Assembly (NCBI RefSeq): GCF_001684975.1
Contig: NZ_MAYH01000012.1
Location: 620,001 to 684,000, forward strand
Reading direction: 5' to 3'
DNA from: Chryseobacterium artocarpi
Lineage (GTDB): Bacteria > Bacteroidota > Bacteroidia > Flavobacteriales > Weeksellaceae
Length of the DNA: 64,000 nucleotides
The notes under the pieces are model-generated. The model saw only the letters and a list, made by a program, of their open reading frames with translations. It had not been told where the DNA came from and did not search any database. The translations under genes and the position numbers were made by a program. Numbering within the stretch: position 1 is the stretch's first letter; the number at the start of each line of letters is the position of its first letter. Below are positions 34,894 to 44,333 of this stretch, one piece after another.

Positions 34894-35574
34894 TTATAAT
34901 ACACTCATCACAGCTACTCCAACTATCGAAAGACATTCAACGATAACGATCAGGGTTTTCAGAGGCTTCTTTGGCCCCAATTTTAAACACAACTTAAATA
35001 GTGCCCGAATAACATGATACAATAAAAAGGAGATCAGTCTGGCCATCAGAACAAATACTATCATCATGGTCAAAATTGCTATTCCTCCTAAAATTACAAT
35101 TGCGTCCTTCCAGGCAATTCCAATCGGAAGTTCAGCAACAAGAAGTTCTGTTCCCAGTATTTTGTCCATATTATTGTGCAAACCATAGATTGTTAGTGCA
35201 CTGGCAAATGCAATCACAGCTCCCACCTTCAACATGTCAATTCTATTGTAGTGGCCAGATATTATAACCAGTATTATCATGGTGAACACCAAAGCTTTTT
35301 GGTCGCTTAGTAGATTATGAATAGAATTTTCTCCAAAAATAGCGACACTGATGTAGTGAAGTATTGCAATAAGTATAAATAAAAAGAAAATCCACTTGGT
35401 TGATCGTTGTCTCGTCTCCGAATACGGCGCCTCCACAATAGCCGTGAACTGCGATTTTACCCTAAAATGAAACTGTTCCAGTTTTACAAGAATCTGTTCA
35501 TTACTTACTGAACTTTCCGCTTTCTGTATCAATAGAATAATAACCGCACATAGTGCGATAATAATAGTAACCAT
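34894..35574 (-). CDS. Integral membrane protein of unknown function
   Basis: A 226-aa protein with an N-terminal TM anchor (1-18), a polar linker containing SNEQILVKLEQFHFRVKSQF, and four or five further TM segments (WIFFLFILIAILHYISV, VFTMIILVIISG, VGAVIAFASALTIYG, and two more near the C-terminus). No catalytic or transport motif was recognised. It is alone on the minus strand, between the helicase relic and the primase-like gene. Confidence 0.65.
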   Translation of the reverse strand: MVTIIIALCAVIILLIQKAESSVSNEQILVKLEQFHFRVKSQFTAIVEAPYSETRQRSTKWIFFLFILIAILHYISVAIFGENSIHNLLSDQKALVFTMIILVIISGHYNRIDMLKVGAVIAFASALTIYGLHNNMDKILGTELLVAELPIGIAWKDAIVILGGIAILTMMIVFVLMARLISFLLYHVIRALFKLCLKLGPKKPLKTLIVIVECLSIVGVAVMSVL

Positions 35575-36186
35575 TTTTTTAAGTATTTTAATATGTTAAT
35601 AAATTGTTTCTGACTTTTTATACAGTACGTGCTAACAGTCTCAAAAATAACCTCAGTAACATTGTAGAGTATAGACGACATAAAAAAGCTGCAAAAATAT
35701 AAAATTACTTTACAAGCAAAAAGTACTGATTCCATTCCCTATAATCCAGTATTAAAGAAACAGGATTTTCCTCACTATTCCTTATGATCACATTTGCATA
35801 AATTAAAAACGTTTATAAGCTTATTTCGCAGAAAAACCATGTCAATCACCTCGCTTTCTTCTATTTAAACACGAAAAACAAACTTGCACATTATTTATGG
35901 CGCTTGGTAATAAATCTTGCTTCATAATTGTCCGCTGTTTTTACCTAATGCTTTTATTGTTAAATGCTTTTATTGTAGCAAAAGCAAAAGGCAGGTAAAC
36001 TTATTTTCTTTATTCTGGTAGATGATAGAAATAGAACCCTTAATACAAGAATATACTTGTTATTATTTTATCAGCAGCCACTTAAATGCTTCCATTAGGC
36101 AACCTGATGCCAAATAGAGCCATTAAACGTCGATAAGAGGACAGAGAAAATAGAACGTGGTATTTTCTAAAAATTTATACCACGAA
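35575..36186. other. Gap upstream of primase-like gene
   Basis: An AT-rich 612-bp gap with no gene. It has a direct repeat AATGCTTTTATTGT (two copies near 35948-35979) and, at its right end, the palindrome at 36156-36184. Promoters of the flanking divergent genes must lie here. Confidence 0.4.
36156..36184. promoter_or_regulatory. Perfect palindrome abutting the primase-like start
   Basis: CGTGGTAT (36156-36163) and ATACCACG (36177-36184) pair over 8 bp with an AT loop, ending 2 nt before ATG 36187. It could act as an operator, or as an RNA hairpin covering the start. Confidence 0.5.
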
Positions 36187-37215
36187 ATGAACTGTAAGCA
36201 ATTTAACTCTATTCCGCTGGAAGAAGTCCTTCGGGCTCTCGGACACCTTCCAACGAAACAAACGCAAAAAGAAGCTTGGTATCTCAACCCTTTCGGAGCT
36301 GAGTCCCAAGCCTCTTTCAAAGTTGACAGGGGACTCAACCTCTGGTACCTCTTCTCAGAAGCTGTTGGTGGCACCAATACCGATTTTGTGCAGAAATATC
36401 TGGGTACATCTGTAAAGGATGCTCTGGACTGGGCATCCACTCAAAATTTTTCTTCTTTTCACCAGCAAGCTGAACGGGTTAGGAAAATACCTGCCGAATA
36501 TAGGATAGATAAGGTACTCGACCTAACGCATCCCAATCTCTTGCAGTATCTTTGAGAAAGGGGATTGTCGTCCAGGATATATCCGTTTATAAAGGAAATC
36601 TGGTTCACAATAAAGGATAAACCCTACTACGCCATTGGATTTGAAAACCGATCCGGTGGATGGGAGCTTCGCAATCCATACTACAAAGGTGCTTTGCTCA
36701 ATAAAGACATTTCAATAATTCATATCGGTACAGCAGTCCAGAATGCTGGAAATCAAGAGTTACATCCTGAAAGAGTTCTGCCATTACATCCTGATGGAAG
36801 GCTTGATAACAAGGTAGTTGTTCTGGAAGGTTTCTTGGATGCGCTCTCCTTTCTGGAACTGAAGGGCAGTTATCAGGGAGACCTGCTTGTCCTCAACTCA
36901 ACAAGTTTGCTTAAAAAGGCAATTGACATCCTGAAAGGATATACTGAAATAAACCTTTTTTTGGATAATGATAAAGCTGGCAAGAAATCAAACAATACAA
37001 TTCTTAACGTTTACCCCCATGCAAAGGACTTTTCACATATCTATTCAGATTATAAGGACCTGAACCAGTACCTCATGAAAAAAAGACAACGACAGGCTCT
37101 ACCTAAACCAAAAACAGAGGGTATTGCTCAACAGAAAAATGATAGTGCAGAAAAACGGGCTCCGTGCAAGGATGTAAAAAACAAAGCAACGAAGGGATTG
37201 CGCAGAAGAATGTAG
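36187..37215 (+). pseudogene. Toprim/primase-like protein with an in-frame TGA
   Basis: 343 codons in one frame, interrupted only by TGA at 36553-36555. The N-terminal part resembles a CHC2-type primase finger whose Cys are lost (EAWYLNPFGAESQASFKV, NLWYLFSEAVGGTNTDFV). After the stop the reading continues as ERGLSSRIYPFIKEIWFTI, then a Toprim domain (VVVLEGFLDALSF, INLFLDNDKAGKKS). The gene is of a type found in Bacteroidetes mobilizable elements. Either it is a nonsense mutant, or the stop is read through; a base error in the sequence is also possible. Confidence 0.8.
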
Positions 37216-37324
37216 GGCTGTGCTTTTTACTAAGCTTCCCGCAGAAGTTAGGAGCTCATTCGCAACTTTGAAGGTCGGTACCCTCCCAACAAAGTTTCTG
37301 CTTCGCCCTGCCGGGGGCTAAAAA

Positions 37325-37347
37325 GGCAGTCCTTTTGATGGACTGCC
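37325..37347. repeat. 8-bp perfect stem upstream of the relaxase gene
   Basis: GGCAGTCC (37325-37332) and GGACTGCC (37340-37347) flank a TTTTGAT loop, with no T tract after it. It lies 100 nt before the relaxase start, where an origin of transfer would be expected, but it could also be a terminator for the primase-like gene. Confidence 0.45.
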
Positions 37348-37446
37348 CAGCGGTTCTTAATCATAGTTCGTCTACTTATGATTCAAAGCAGAGCTCTATC
37401 AGGGCTAAATATAAAGTTTTGTTATGACTGGTCAAAAAGATATCGT

Positions 37447-38616
37447 ATGAAAACTTCCATTAATTTTAAAGCTGTAAAAGCTGATTCTGAGATCCATAAT
37501 TTCCGAAAAAAGACTTTTGATTATATCCGTAAAGAACTTACGGCGAAAAATGAATACTGGCAGGAGGAAAAGATTTCGGATAGGATACTTAAAATTGAAA
37601 CCTATTGTAAACAGAAGTCCGGCAGAAAACTACAGAGCAATGCCATGCCTGTCCGTGAAGCTGTGGTAGTCATCAAGGAAGATACCACCATGAAAGACCT
37701 GCACGATCTCAGCAGAAAACTTGAACAGGAACTTGGAATAAGGGTATTCCAGATTGCTATCCATAAAGATGAAGGTCATTGGGATAAAGAAACCAAAGAA
37801 TGGAAGCCGAATCTACATGCCCATCTTGTTGCCGACTGGCAGGATCTAAAAACCGGAAAGACCCTAAAACATCAGTCCTTTCACTATTCCAAAATGCAGG
37901 ATCTGGCGGCAGAATGCCTTGGCATGGAACGTGGTACAGCCGGATCAGTAGGCAGGCTTGAAGCTGTAGAGTTTAAGATCCAGAAAAAGGAAGAGGAATT
38001 AAAAGCGTTGGAACTCAAAATACAGGGGATGACAGCTAAATTAGGTTCAGGTCAGTTCAATAATCTTATTATCAAAGAACCCAATTTCTTCGGTGTTCAA
38101 CAGATCAATCTGGACAAGACGACCAAGAACTATGGGAATGCTTTCAGATTGTATAATGCTGAGCTTTTAAAAAACAGCAATGAACTTGACGTAAAAAATA
38201 AGCAGATCACAGGGCTACAGTCCCAATCAGAGGAACTCAAAACAGAAATTTCAGATCTGAAAAGCAAAAACGCCATTCTGCTGACCGATCCCAATGTTTT
38301 TGCTTTGGAAAAGAAAAAATATCTGGATTCAGTGATTGATGTACTGGAAAAATCCATCCGTTATGAACGACAGAAAAATCCGGATTATGACAGATCTGAT
38401 AATAAAAGTCTGATTGACGAAATGAATAAGATATGCAGGAAGTTATCATCCGATAATCACATTCCATTTTCTGCCTTTGAGCAGATCTTTACGATTGTTG
38501 AAGTGGCAGCGGAACTTTTCTCCCTGTTGGGTGCAGGTGGTATAAATTATGATGAACCTGATGAAATTACAGTACCAAAGAAGAAAAAAAAGAAAAGAAT
38601 ATATGGAAGACAATAA
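37447..38616 (+). CDS. MobV/Pre-type relaxase (mobilization protein)
   Basis: A 389-aa protein from ATG 37447, which avoids an unrelated upstream extension. The N-terminal half has a rolling-circle relaxase core: REAVVVIKEDTTMKDL, IAIHKDEGHW and the histidine motif NLHAHLVADW, as in MobV/Pre proteins. The second half is coiled-coil (IQKKEEELKALELKIQGM, LKTEISDLKSKNAILL). It would nick at an oriT and allow mobilization by a helper conjugation system. The C-terminal end is Lys-rich. Confidence 0.88.
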   Translation: MKTSINFKAVKADSEIHNFRKKTFDYIRKELTAKNEYWQEEKISDRILKIETYCKQKSGRKLQSNAMPVREAVVVIKEDTTMKDLHDLSRKLEQELGIRVFQIAIHKDEGHWDKETKEWKPNLHAHLVADWQDLKTGKTLKHQSFHYSKMQDLAAECLGMERGTAGSVGRLEAVEFKIQKKEEELKALELKIQGMTAKLGSGQFNNLIIKEPNFFGVQQINLDKTTKNYGNAFRLYNAELLKNSNELDVKNKQITGLQSQSEELKTEISDLKSKNAILLTDPNVFALEKKKYLDSVIDVLEKSIRYERQKNPDYDRSDNKSLIDEMNKICRKLSSDNHIPFSAFEQIFTIVEVAAELFSLLGAGGINYDEPDEITVPKKKKKKRIYGRQ

Positions 38617-38998
38617 ATCGGCAACCGCTTCCTTTATCAGCAATTTATATCATCTGACCAGATATATATTTATCAATAAGCAGTAAAGAAATACTTTTGA
38701 ATCTTTATTTTTGAATATACTTATTTTTGAATTAAAACATGACCTATCTGGGTAAGATCAATTGAAAAACGTGTCCCATAGGACAGTCTCATAGGCTGTC
38801 CTTTTTTGTTACATTCGATATTGTATTTCTTTGCGATAGCGCCCGAACACATTAATCTTTAGTTTTTTATTTCCTTATTTGGTTACTTAATTTTATTTTT
38901 AAGTACGAACAGACCAAAAATTACGCTATATAGTAAATTCCCCTTCGTTACCATGCTCTCGCTCGATGGTCTGCACTTTTTACTAAAATAGATAAATT
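38617..38998. other. Gap between relaxase and regulator genes
   Basis: A 382-bp gap with one terminator (38780-38807). The remainder, including ACCATGCTCTCGCTCGATGG near 38952, has no gene. It may hold the promoter of the AraC-like gene. Confidence 0.4.
38780..38807 (+). terminator. Intrinsic terminator downstream of the relaxase
   Basis: AGGACAG (38780-38786) and CTGTCCT (38796-38802) pair around a 9-nt loop, followed by TTTTT. It lies about 160 nt after the stop. Confidence 0.75.
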
Positions 38999-39769
38999 AT
39001 GAACATCCACATTCTTTCATTACTCAACGACATGGCAGAACAGACCATGTACAATTTTTCCAGACTACCATTTGTAAAATCGGCAATATACGCAGATAAC
39101 CTGCAACTGTTGTCTGTGCAGATCAAGCGTCTTGCCGAGTTCTATGTAACCTTCTTTCAGACCCTTGAATTTCTTCCTTTTGATATGACATTTTATAAAC
39201 GGAGTCTTTTAGGTACTTATGAATATTATGATGAGATCAAACACTCAGATCCAATGATAAAAGAAGTACTGAATAGTTACCCTCACAAAGAACTATTGGA
39301 AATGAAATCTATTGCTCCGATCCACATCCGGTATACTGATGAAAATAATCTTTATTTAGTCTCTGGACTAAGCTGGATAGAAAACAGAAAAAAAGTCCAG
39401 TTACAACTGAATGAATTTTTCCTACCAAAAGACTTGATAATTACTCCTCCTCAGCACCTTTCATATCTTATAGATGTACTACAAGATTATGATCCGGCTG
39501 AATATCCTAAAATTCAAGATATGACAGTTGCTAGAGGACTGTATTATAATCAGTTTATAAGGGACTGTAAGAGTTTTTTCGGAGACACCTTTTATGCTTT
39601 TTTTACCAAACTAAAAATGATTGAAGCTGTAAATGATATTATTTTTACCCGGATGCCTCTTAAGGAAATTGCCTTTCGTAATAAATTCACCAATTATGCA
39701 AAGATGTATAAAACATTTGTAAGATATGGGGTGAACATCGCTGAAATACCAAGATTACTATATTCGTAA
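38999..39769 (+). CDS. AraC-like transcriptional regulator
   Basis: A 256-aa protein. The last 100 residues match an AraC-type double HTH: FYAFFTKLKMIEAVNDIIF, then MPLKEIAFRNKFTNYAKMYK and FVRYGVNIAEIPR. The N-terminal 150 residues are of unknown type and may bind a ligand. It is transcribed alone, just upstream of the MauE-like gene of the mirror-image locus, so it may control part of it. Confidence 0.75.
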   Translation: MNIHILSLLNDMAEQTMYNFSRLPFVKSAIYADNLQLLSVQIKRLAEFYVTFFQTLEFLPFDMTFYKRSLLGTYEYYDEIKHSDPMIKEVLNSYPHKELLEMKSIAPIHIRYTDENNLYLVSGLSWIENRKKVQLQLNEFFLPKDLIITPPQHLSYLIDVLQDYDPAEYPKIQDMTVARGLYYNQFIRDCKSFFGDTFYAFFTKLKMIEAVNDIIFTRMPLKEIAFRNKFTNYAKMYKTFVRYGVNIAEIPRLLYS

Positions 39770-39864
39770 GCCTTAATTAAATTATTGATGCAAATATGAA
39801 ACTTATAGGAATACTTTTTTTAAAAACGGAATATTTTTGTTAAAATAGGTATTATATTCCCTTC

Positions 39865-39872
39865 TAACTTTG
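39865..39872 (+). promoter_or_regulatory. Bacteroidetes -7 element TAACTTTG
   Basis: TAACTTTG matches TAnnTTTG and lies 12 nt before ATG 39885. The only upstream TTG (39837-39839) is 25 bp away, a longer spacing than usual. Confidence 0.4.
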
Positions 39873-39884
39873 TCATAATCAATA

Positions 39885-41369
39885 ATGAAGATTATGATGG
39901 GGACAATAAAAAAATATTATATAAAAGTCATCAGCATCCTCCTGGCTATACTGTTTCTGTATGCTGCTATGAGTAAAGCTTTGGATTTTGAAAATTTTCA
40001 GATCCAGCTGGCACAGTCCCCTTTATTGTCCGCTTATGCTGAAATCATTTCTTATTCAATCATAATTATTGAAATAATAGTAGCGATTTGCCTATTCATA
40101 CCATACACAAACAGATTGGGGCTTTATGCTTCTCTGGGCTTAATGTCTGCTTTTACAGTTTACATTTATCTGATCCTCAATTACAGTGATTTTATACCAT
40201 GTTCCTGTGGGGGTATATTAGAAAAACTTGGATGGACTGAACATCTGCTATTCAATTTATTTTTTGTCATACTGACAATCACAGCGATTTTAATTAATGA
40301 TTTTCATGTTATCGGTTGGAGACGGCCGGCACTATATTGTGGAATTGCTACTACCGCAAGCTGCCTGGCCGTCTCTGTTCTTTTCCTGCGTTCAGAGCAT
40401 ACGATCAAAAAGGAGAACAATTTTACACGTAGATTTTTACTCAACCCTATTGCTGAAGAAAAGAAATTCAATATGGGTTCAGATTCCTATTATTTTGCAG
40501 GAATAGATAATAGCAGAATTTACTTAGGAAGTTCCACGGCACCACTTTGGCTGACAAGTCTGGATCTGCAATTAAAAGACACTGTTTCGTTCCGCCTTTA
40601 TCTGGATAGATCAGATTATCCGTTCAGAAATCTACAGACTCTCGTCAAAAATGGGTTCTATTACCTTTTTGATGGCAGTGTTCCCATAATCTATCGGGGA
40701 ACTATTGGGAATAGGCAAGCCAGAACAATAAGCACAGGTGATGCATATTTTACCCAAATGATTGTTCTTGACACCATTGACTTCGCTTTGAGAAGCCAGA
40801 GCCGTAAGAATAAACAGTATATCTTAGCTAGACTCAAACTTGACAGTACGCCTAAGGTTAGCATCTATGAAAACATACTCCAAAAACAGGTCGATGGAGT
40901 TTTCGATTCTGATGGAAGACTTCTATCTGATGATACTAAGAATAAGCTGATCTATATCTATGGTTATAGAAATCAGATCATAAAAATGGACAATAATCTA
41001 AAGGTATTGGACAGTTTACGGACAATAGATACAGTATCAAGGGTAAAAATTTCAGTAGTACAGCTATCTGATGGACGACACAAAATGAATACACCTCCTT
41101 TTCGGGTAAACAAGTCCGTTGCAATGGATCATGGATATCTATACAATGAATCCAATCTAAAAGGCAAACATGAATCTTCCGCAGCATGGAGAAATTCTGC
41201 AATTATTGATATTTATAATATTGAAAAAAAAGAATATGTTGGCAGTTTTTATATCCGGAAGAATACAGAAGAAAAGATTGTGGGAATGATCGCAAATGGA
41301 AAATTCCTATATGTGTTGATCGGTCACGAATTACGCAGGCTTAGGTTCAGGGATGCATTATTAAACTGA
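39885..41369 (+). CDS. MauE/DoxX-like redox-associated membrane protein with C-terminal sensor-like domain
   Basis: A 494-aa protein. The first 165 residues hold about five TM segments of the MauE/DoxX kind, with a short Cys pair C106-S-C108 in PCSCGG facing a loop. From about residue 190 a long beta-rich, outward domain follows. MauE-like proteins assist disulfide handling of periplasmic partners. Three in-frame ATGs lie close together (39885, 39894, 39897). It is followed by a DUF6520 peptide gene, a pairing common in flavobacteria. Confidence 0.75.
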   Translation: MKIMMGTIKKYYIKVISILLAILFLYAAMSKALDFENFQIQLAQSPLLSAYAEIISYSIIIIEIIVAICLFIPYTNRLGLYASLGLMSAFTVYIYLILNYSDFIPCSCGGILEKLGWTEHLLFNLFFVILTITAILINDFHVIGWRRPALYCGIATTASCLAVSVLFLRSEHTIKKENNFTRRFLLNPIAEEKKFNMGSDSYYFAGIDNSRIYLGSSTAPLWLTSLDLQLKDTVSFRLYLDRSDYPFRNLQTLVKNGFYYLFDGSVPIIYRGTIGNRQARTISTGDAYFTQMIVLDTIDFALRSQSRKNKQYILARLKLDSTPKVSIYENILQKQVDGVFDSDGRLLSDDTKNKLIYIYGYRNQIIKMDNNLKVLDSLRTIDTVSRVKISVVQLSDGRHKMNTPPFRVNKSVAMDHGYLYNESNLKGKHESSAAWRNSAIIDIYNIEKKEYVGSFYIRKNTEEKIVGMIANGKFLYVLIGHELRRLRFRDALLN

Positions 41370-41474
41370 AATATACAAGGATGCAGCGTGTTCCAGGAAT
41401 GTGCTGTTGAACAGAATATAAAAGGAATTGCCCAAAACCTTGAAAAGAGTAGGCATTAACCAAGAATTATCGAA

Positions 41475-41738
41475 ATGAAAAAGTTATTGATTCCAGCATT
41501 CATTATAGTAATGGGAGCTGGTGGTGCTTTTGCAAATAAGATGATGAACAGCAGTGGTAAAGCTATTGTAAACGGTTACCATATTAATGCGGCGGGACAA
41601 TGTGTCACCGACAATCAAAAATGTAATACCGTTGGAAGTATACCATGTACCTGGTCAGGAGATACTGATGTGGTTCTAAGACAGGAACCAACTCCGGAGA
41701 ATCCTACCATGTGTGGACAGGAGCTGTTCGAACCTTAA
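41475..41738 (+). CDS. DUF6520-family small exported protein
   Basis: An 87-aa protein with a signal peptide (LLIPAFIIVMGAGGAFANK) and a mature part with four Cys (QCVTDNQKC, IPC, MCGQ) that probably form two disulfides. This is the usual DUF6520 pattern. It is 105 nt after the MauE-like gene. A second protein of similar build lies at the other end of the locus (58600-58929, minus strand). Function unknown. Confidence 0.8.
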   Translation: MKKLLIPAFIIVMGAGGAFANKMMNSSGKAIVNGYHINAAGQCVTDNQKCNTVGSIPCTWSGDTDVVLRQEPTPENPTMCGQELFEP

Positions 41739-41745
41739 CATGATG

Positions 41746-41782
41746 GAAGGGAGTGTCCGAAATACGAACACTCCCTTCTTTT
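41746..41782. terminator. Bidirectional terminator
   Basis: GAAGGGAGTGT and ACACTCCCTTC pair over 11 bp around a short loop, followed by TTTTATT. It separates the DUF6520 gene from the convergent S9 peptidase gene. Confidence 0.85.
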
Positions 41783-41843
41783 ATTAAGTAAATAATAATT
41801 ATTTATTATACAGATTCTCTCGGTAAAGACATCCATCAGATGT

Positions 41844-44327
41844 TTACAATACTTCCTTTATCTGCTTATCAATCCAATCCACATCCGTTTTGGATTTTAG
41901 AAAGTAATCCCACCATTCCAGATTTCTTCGGGTCAGATCTTTAATTTCTTCCGTTTTAAAACTCATTCCGTGACCTTGGCTTGGGTAAAACAGTGCAATG
42001 ACCGATTTACGGGTCCTTCTAAGCCCGATATAGAATTCCATTACCTGATCCCATGCTATATTCTCATCTTTTTTTCCTGCCCACAACAGAATGGGTGCAT
42101 TTACCTTTTCTACATTTAAAATTGGACTGTTGGATAGGTATAAATTCTTATTTTCAGAAAATGGTATCTTCATTTCATACTGTCCGTTTTCAAACTGCCA
42201 ATAGAATGGACTGTTAAAATTATAATTGTATGAAAAATAAGACCTGATAAGATCGCTGTTCCCAGATCCTGAAATATATGTAGCAAAACGGTCTGAATGC
42301 GTGGCGATAAAATTAGTTTCATAGCCACCATGTGAGTGACCGATCAATCCTATTTTTTTATGTTCAATATTTGGATGGTTAGATATGGCATCCAGTGCCG
42401 TATTAACGCAATCCAGTGCTGCAATTCCTGTTCCTCTACTATCATAGGTGATATCTGGCAAAAAAACAAAATACCCCCGCTTTAACAATGTCCGTACATT
42501 AAAACCGTAATACTCATATTCCGGCATCAGGTATCTGTTTACAGCATTGCTCTGGATCTGATAGAGATGGACAATCATCGGGTATTTTTTATCTGACCTA
42601 AAACTCACAGGATAGTATAAAACCCCACGGAGTTTATTACCCATACTGTTTGTGTAATCCACTATCTCTTTTTTGATTTCTGTTTCCATCTTGGAAATAG
42701 GCTCATAAATCAATTCTTTATCGCCTGTATCGGAATATTTAAAGATTGATGGTGACATGGTCGTATTTTCTTCCAATACATAGATCGCTTTTCTACTACG
42801 TGCATCAGCAAGCTTTACATCCAGCTTATTTTTCGTAAGTACATATTGTTTTTCTTTCTTTGGGCTTAGCCATTCGATAAGTTTGGTGGTACCGTTCAGT
42901 GTATCTATGATCTCACATAATAACGGCTTCTCGGCATCAACTGTACGTACATAAAAATTCTTGTTTTCCCCGGTCATTCGCTCCCTATAATTTAAGACCC
43001 TTACCTTTTTATCACTGGAAATATCAAGCGGTTGAACTGTACTTTTGCTGATATCATACTTTATGATGTCATCTGAACCTTCAAAGAGTATAGATTTTCC
43101 ATCAGACGTGAAAACTGGCTTATGAAGACCTTCTTTATTGTTTATAAGTTTCTTTCGATCGGAATTTAAGTTGAACAAACTCCAGCTTTTTCCATCTTCA
43201 CTGCCAATAAAATAGCCATTTTTGGTTGGTGAAAAATAGATGTCAGGACTCCCAAATTCCATTCCCTTAAAGTCTCCGATAAATCTATAGGTTTTCAAAA
43301 GCATATCGTACAGATAAATTTTGTATTGTGGTAGCCAGTGTACATAATTGTGTCCTGAAGTCGGATGATATGCAAATAGATATCGTTCACTTCCTATTGC
43401 GCTAAATTCAGGAAACTTATCTGTTGGTATCTCTTCTAGCAGGTTCTTAACAGACCGCCAGATCCAATACCTTCTGTTGATTTTTCTATTTCTGTTTTTT
43501 AGGTCACTTTCATTTCCATACCAGACATCTACGATGTTATTGTTGAACCTTGGTTCTACTGAAACTGATTCAATTAAATATGTTCCTGCTTCGGACATTT
43601 CTGTGATCTTGTAGCGGTTATCCTTAAAAGCTGGAAGTTCAAGATCTTTCAAATAGCCAAGATTACAATCATAAACATGAACCTGCTTCTTTCCAAAGAT
43701 AAAAAGGTATTTTCCCGATAGTGGCAATATTAGATCCTGAATTTCATCTGTTGCTGAAAGTATCTTTTTTGGTCGGTTCCCAGATAGATCGAGCACTTCA
43801 AAATTTTCAGACTCTTTTTTGCAGGCAAATAACTTTTTACTTTGATCTGTTGCGTATGGACTCCCAATATCGGTATCGGAATAGATCGGATCACCATTTC
43901 TACTGTATAACGTCATCCTTGAATTATTGTCCAGAAGTGCATAACGTTCCGATTCCTGTAGGCTGAATGCCATATTTATATTATCATAAACGATTTTCTT
44001 CTTTGATTTTAAATTTAAAAAAGTGAATCTGTTCATTCTGTCCTTTCCCATAATACCATTATCGTTCAGAAAAGTAGGTTGTGCAAATACCGTGAATTTC
44101 TGGACTTCTTCTTTTGGATGATGGGTATCAATAACGATTACCGTATCATTGTTTGTGGCGCTGTAATATGTTCTCTTTGCCGCAAGCCATCGCTGATCCG
44201 ATGAAATAGTCAGGTTTTTAAGTCTGGAAAATTTCGAGTACCATGCATCCAGTGTGTCATGCTGCTGTCCTTGCATCCAACCGGAATGGATAACAAAACA
44301 TAAGATGATTAGAATTATCTGTTTCAT
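41844..44327 (-). CDS. S9-family (prolyl oligopeptidase-like) peptidase
   Basis: An 827-aa protein with a signal peptide (IILIILCFVIHSGWMQG). The long first part (about 30-560) is a beta-propeller, and the last 250 residues are an alpha/beta hydrolase: nucleophile in IGLIGHSHGGYETN, a late Asp in WAGKKDENIAW and His in SQGHGMSF. Secreted S9 enzymes cleave short peptides. It starts 6 nt after the stop of the SusD gene and so is the last gene of the minus-strand operon. It suggests that a peptide is the substrate of the neighbouring SusCD pair. Confidence 0.9.
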   Translation of the reverse strand: MKQIILIILCFVIHSGWMQGQQHDTLDAWYSKFSRLKNLTISSDQRWLAAKRTYYSATNNDTVIVIDTHHPKEEVQKFTVFAQPTFLNDNGIMGKDRMNRFTFLNLKSKKKIVYDNINMAFSLQESERYALLDNNSRMTLYSRNGDPIYSDTDIGSPYATDQSKKLFACKKESENFEVLDLSGNRPKKILSATDEIQDLILPLSGKYLFIFGKKQVHVYDCNLGYLKDLELPAFKDNRYKITEMSEAGTYLIESVSVEPRFNNNIVDVWYGNESDLKNRNRKINRRYWIWRSVKNLLEEIPTDKFPEFSAIGSERYLFAYHPTSGHNYVHWLPQYKIYLYDMLLKTYRFIGDFKGMEFGSPDIYFSPTKNGYFIGSEDGKSWSLFNLNSDRKKLINNKEGLHKPVFTSDGKSILFEGSDDIIKYDISKSTVQPLDISSDKKVRVLNYRERMTGENKNFYVRTVDAEKPLLCEIIDTLNGTTKLIEWLSPKKEKQYVLTKNKLDVKLADARSRKAIYVLEENTTMSPSIFKYSDTGDKELIYEPISKMETEIKKEIVDYTNSMGNKLRGVLYYPVSFRSDKKYPMIVHLYQIQSNAVNRYLMPEYEYYGFNVRTLLKRGYFVFLPDITYDSRGTGIAALDCVNTALDAISNHPNIEHKKIGLIGHSHGGYETNFIATHSDRFATYISGSGNSDLIRSYFSYNYNFNSPFYWQFENGQYEMKIPFSENKNLYLSNSPILNVEKVNAPILLWAGKKDENIAWDQVMEFYIGLRRTRKSVIALFYPSQGHGMSFKTEEIKDLTRRNLEWWDYFLKSKTDVDWIDKQIKEVL

Positions 44328-44333
44328 AATAAA

